Source: Calditrichota bacterium
GTDB lineage: Bacteria > Calditrichota > Calditrichia > RBG-13-44-9 > J042
Assembly (NCBI GenBank): GCA_013150955.1
Contig: JAADJD010000002.1
Location: 130,705-194,704 of the forward strand
Length of the DNA: 64,000 nt
Direction: 5' to 3'
Shown here: piece after piece, positions 62,720 to 64,000 of the stretch
Numbering within the stretch: the stretch's first letter is position 1
Layout: every line of letters begins with the position of its first letter
Position numbers and translations under genes: made by a program
The notes under the pieces: model-generated
Database searches by the model: none
What the model was told of the DNA's origin: nothing
What the model saw: only the letters and a program-made list of their open reading frames with translations

Positions 62720-63799
62720 ATGTTAATTATTGTTCCAAAAAATACTTTTAAAGCTCATGAAGGAAAATTAAATCGAGCAGGTTATTATGAAAATTTTTCT
62801 CTCTTATTTCGCCAATATGTACCCTGGCGAAAACCGAATTATAAATTCGATGAACAAAAGTGGCAATATTTTGAACAATTCCATTTTGATGAGAACTTAA
62901 TAAATCAACTTCAGAAAAGAGGAAGCGGTGTTATAAAGACATTTAAAAAATTGGGACTGCCAACCTATCAATTCTCCATGCACACCACCTGGCGGCTCAT
63001 CACCGGTATTGGTGCCAGTAGCTCCCTGGAAGTGGGAATGATTCTGCATCATGTTTATGGCATTCCGTACATTCCCGCCAGTTCGATTAAGGGTTTGCTG
63101 CGGTATTACCTTACCAAAATTGAGCCTGATCCGGAATTGGTGGCTTTATTGGGTAAAGGGGGAGATGAGGAAGGCGAAAAAGGAAAAATCGTTTTCCTGG
63201 ATGCCTTCCCCCAGCCGGAATTTGATATTAGCGTAGATATTATGAATAACCATTATCAGGACTACTACATGGACGATAAACCACCTGCTGATTGGATGGA
63301 TCCCAACCCTATAAAATTTTTAACCGTGAAAAATGCCACGTTTGTATTCCGACTGTTTTCCAATAGCAGAGAGGTTGGAGTAGAAAAATTAGAAGATGTA
63401 GCGCGACAGCTTTCCCAAGCGTTGATCAACCTGGGCATCGGGGCTAAAACTGCAGTCGGGTATGGGCGTATGGAGGGATTTCAACCAATTGCAATAGTTA
63501 ACGATTCCGAGAAACCGGTTCAAGATAAGGAAGAATTTTCTGCACCAACAGCTGAACCCAATATCAATTTTTATGACAATCCGGATGGTACCAGGGAGTA
63601 TTATTTAACTCGCCTGAACATGGCAGAACCTTATTCAGAAAAAGTACAGTGGCTGTTCCAGAAATGGGAACGTGATGAGCAGTGGAAAAACGACCCAGAG
63701 ATTGCAAAAGCATTTTTACCGAAAATAAAAAAGCAAAAAAAGAGCGGTAAGGAAACGCATTTTTACATAGTAATCAAAAGCATATTAAATAAAATATGA
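62720..63799 (+). CDS. cmr6: Type III-B RAMP protein Cmr6
   Basis: Caps the 3' side of the backbone next to Cmr1. 'TTWRLITGIGASSSLEVGMILHHVYGIPYIPASSIKGLLRYYL' is the Cmr6 core and 'LINLGIGAKTAVGYGRME' the Gly-rich loop. A charged ~90-residue extension follows the RAMP core ('FLPKIKKQKKSGKETHFYIV'). Its TGA overlaps the ATG of the next gene. 359 aa. Confidence 0.93.
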   Translation: MLIIVPKNTFKAHEGKLNRAGYYENFSLLFRQYVPWRKPNYKFDEQKWQYFEQFHFDENLINQLQKRGSGVIKTFKKLGLPTYQFSMHTTWRLITGIGASSSLEVGMILHHVYGIPYIPASSIKGLLRYYLTKIEPDPELVALLGKGGDEEGEKGKIVFLDAFPQPEFDISVDIMNNHYQDYYMDDKPPADWMDPNPIKFLTVKNATFVFRLFSNSREVGVEKLEDVARQLSQALINLGIGAKTAVGYGRMEGFQPIAIVNDSEKPVQDKEEFSAPTAEPNINFYDNPDGTREYYLTRLNMAEPYSEKVQWLFQKWERDEQWKNDPEIAKAFLPKIKKQKKSGKETHFYIVIKSILNKI

Positions 63800-64000
63800 C
63801 GACATATTTCATTGCGATTGCAACTGGACAAAATGTAGCCAATATCCCCCCAATAATTAATCTTGGGCAGAAGGGTGATAAAATTTTATGGATCATTTCA
63901 GAAACAGCTAATGAAAGAGGCTGGGTAGATGGAAGTAATCGAGTTCTTCAAGAGCGAGGATTTGTTATTATTGATCCGCTTATTGTTGGTGACGACCTTA
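63796..64000 (+). CDS. Probable CARF-domain effector, 5' part only
   Basis: Absent from the ORF track because it runs off the window. It opens 'MTTYFIAIATGQNVANIPPIINLGQ', then 'KILWIISETANERGW', a Rossmann-like beta-alpha-beta start with a Gly/Gln/Asn ligand loop, as in CARF domains of the Card1/Can1 kind. ATGA overlap with cmr6 shows it belongs to the operon. Since Cas10 has an intact GGDD cyclase, a CARF effector is the expected next gene. The effector domain (nuclease or other) lies outside the window, so the CARF call is moderate. Confidence 0.6.
   Translation, partial: MTTYFIAIATGQNVANIPPIINLGQKGDKILWIISETANERGWVDGSNRVLQERGFVIIDPLIVGDDL

Overview
The window looks like a chromosomal segment of a Gram-negative bacterium of the FCB group, most probably Calditrichota/Caldithrix-like and perhaps thermophilic. 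The grounds are an LPS gene (lpxB), TonB-type and other outer-membrane beta-barrels, a PorV/PorQ-like protein, several secreted proteins ending in 'NYPNPFNP'-type (type IX secretion, type A) sorting domains, a TrmB-family regulator and a type III-B (Cmr) CRISPR system. The taxonomic call is inference; no rRNA or tRNA gene was found.

Layout. 0-4.3 kb: membrane-anchored spermidine-synthase-like protein, RCK potassium channel and lpxB. 4.4-9.2 kb: a compact cytochrome c maturation operon ccmA-B-C-D-E-F whose CcmE has a CxxxY instead of the usual HxxxY heme-binding motif; no ccmG/ccmH follows. 9.6-37.7 kb: a large alpha-glucan locus. It has a secreted alpha-amylase divergent from a malE-F-G-like ABC importer, a PPIase lipoprotein, a TonB-dependent receptor, a giant surface protein, a PorV-like protein, a tandem starch-binding-like surface protein, an SGNH-TPR membrane protein, a TrmB-like regulator, two more GH13 enzymes and a GH133-like debranching enzyme. 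The inferred flow is extracellular cleavage of starch/glycogen, uptake across the outer membrane and MalEFG import, with TrmB sensing sugar. 38-50 kb: an uncharacterised 606-aa protein, acyl-CoA ligase, DUF4416, purM, plsY, purC, gpsA, an LVIVD-repeat secreted protein and a CDF cation exporter. 50-54 kb: a repeat-rich stretch carrying a heme-porin-like gene and a YbjN-like/pspA pair. 54.3-64 kb: cas6 and a cmr1-cas10-cmr3-cmr4-cmr5-cmr6 operon, followed by the start of a probable CARF protein cut by the window end.

The most striking item is inside the Cmr operon. Cmr1 carries a C-terminal minimal nucleotidyltransferase (MNT antitoxin-type) domain with GS-x10-DxD, and the next, 14-nt overlapping gene is a HEPN protein with the RX4HXY motif of HepT-type toxins. 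A HEPN/MNT toxin-antitoxin pair therefore seems to be wired into a type III-B effector, with the antitoxin covalently part of a Cmr subunit.

The second distinctive signal is a family of at least nine dispersed intergenic palindromic elements (about 170 bp, ends CCCAAATAATGCA / TGCATTATTTGGG, inner arms rich in ATTCGTG). Arms are sometimes duplicated or triplicated, and copies are concentrated next to the heme-porin, psp and CRISPR region.
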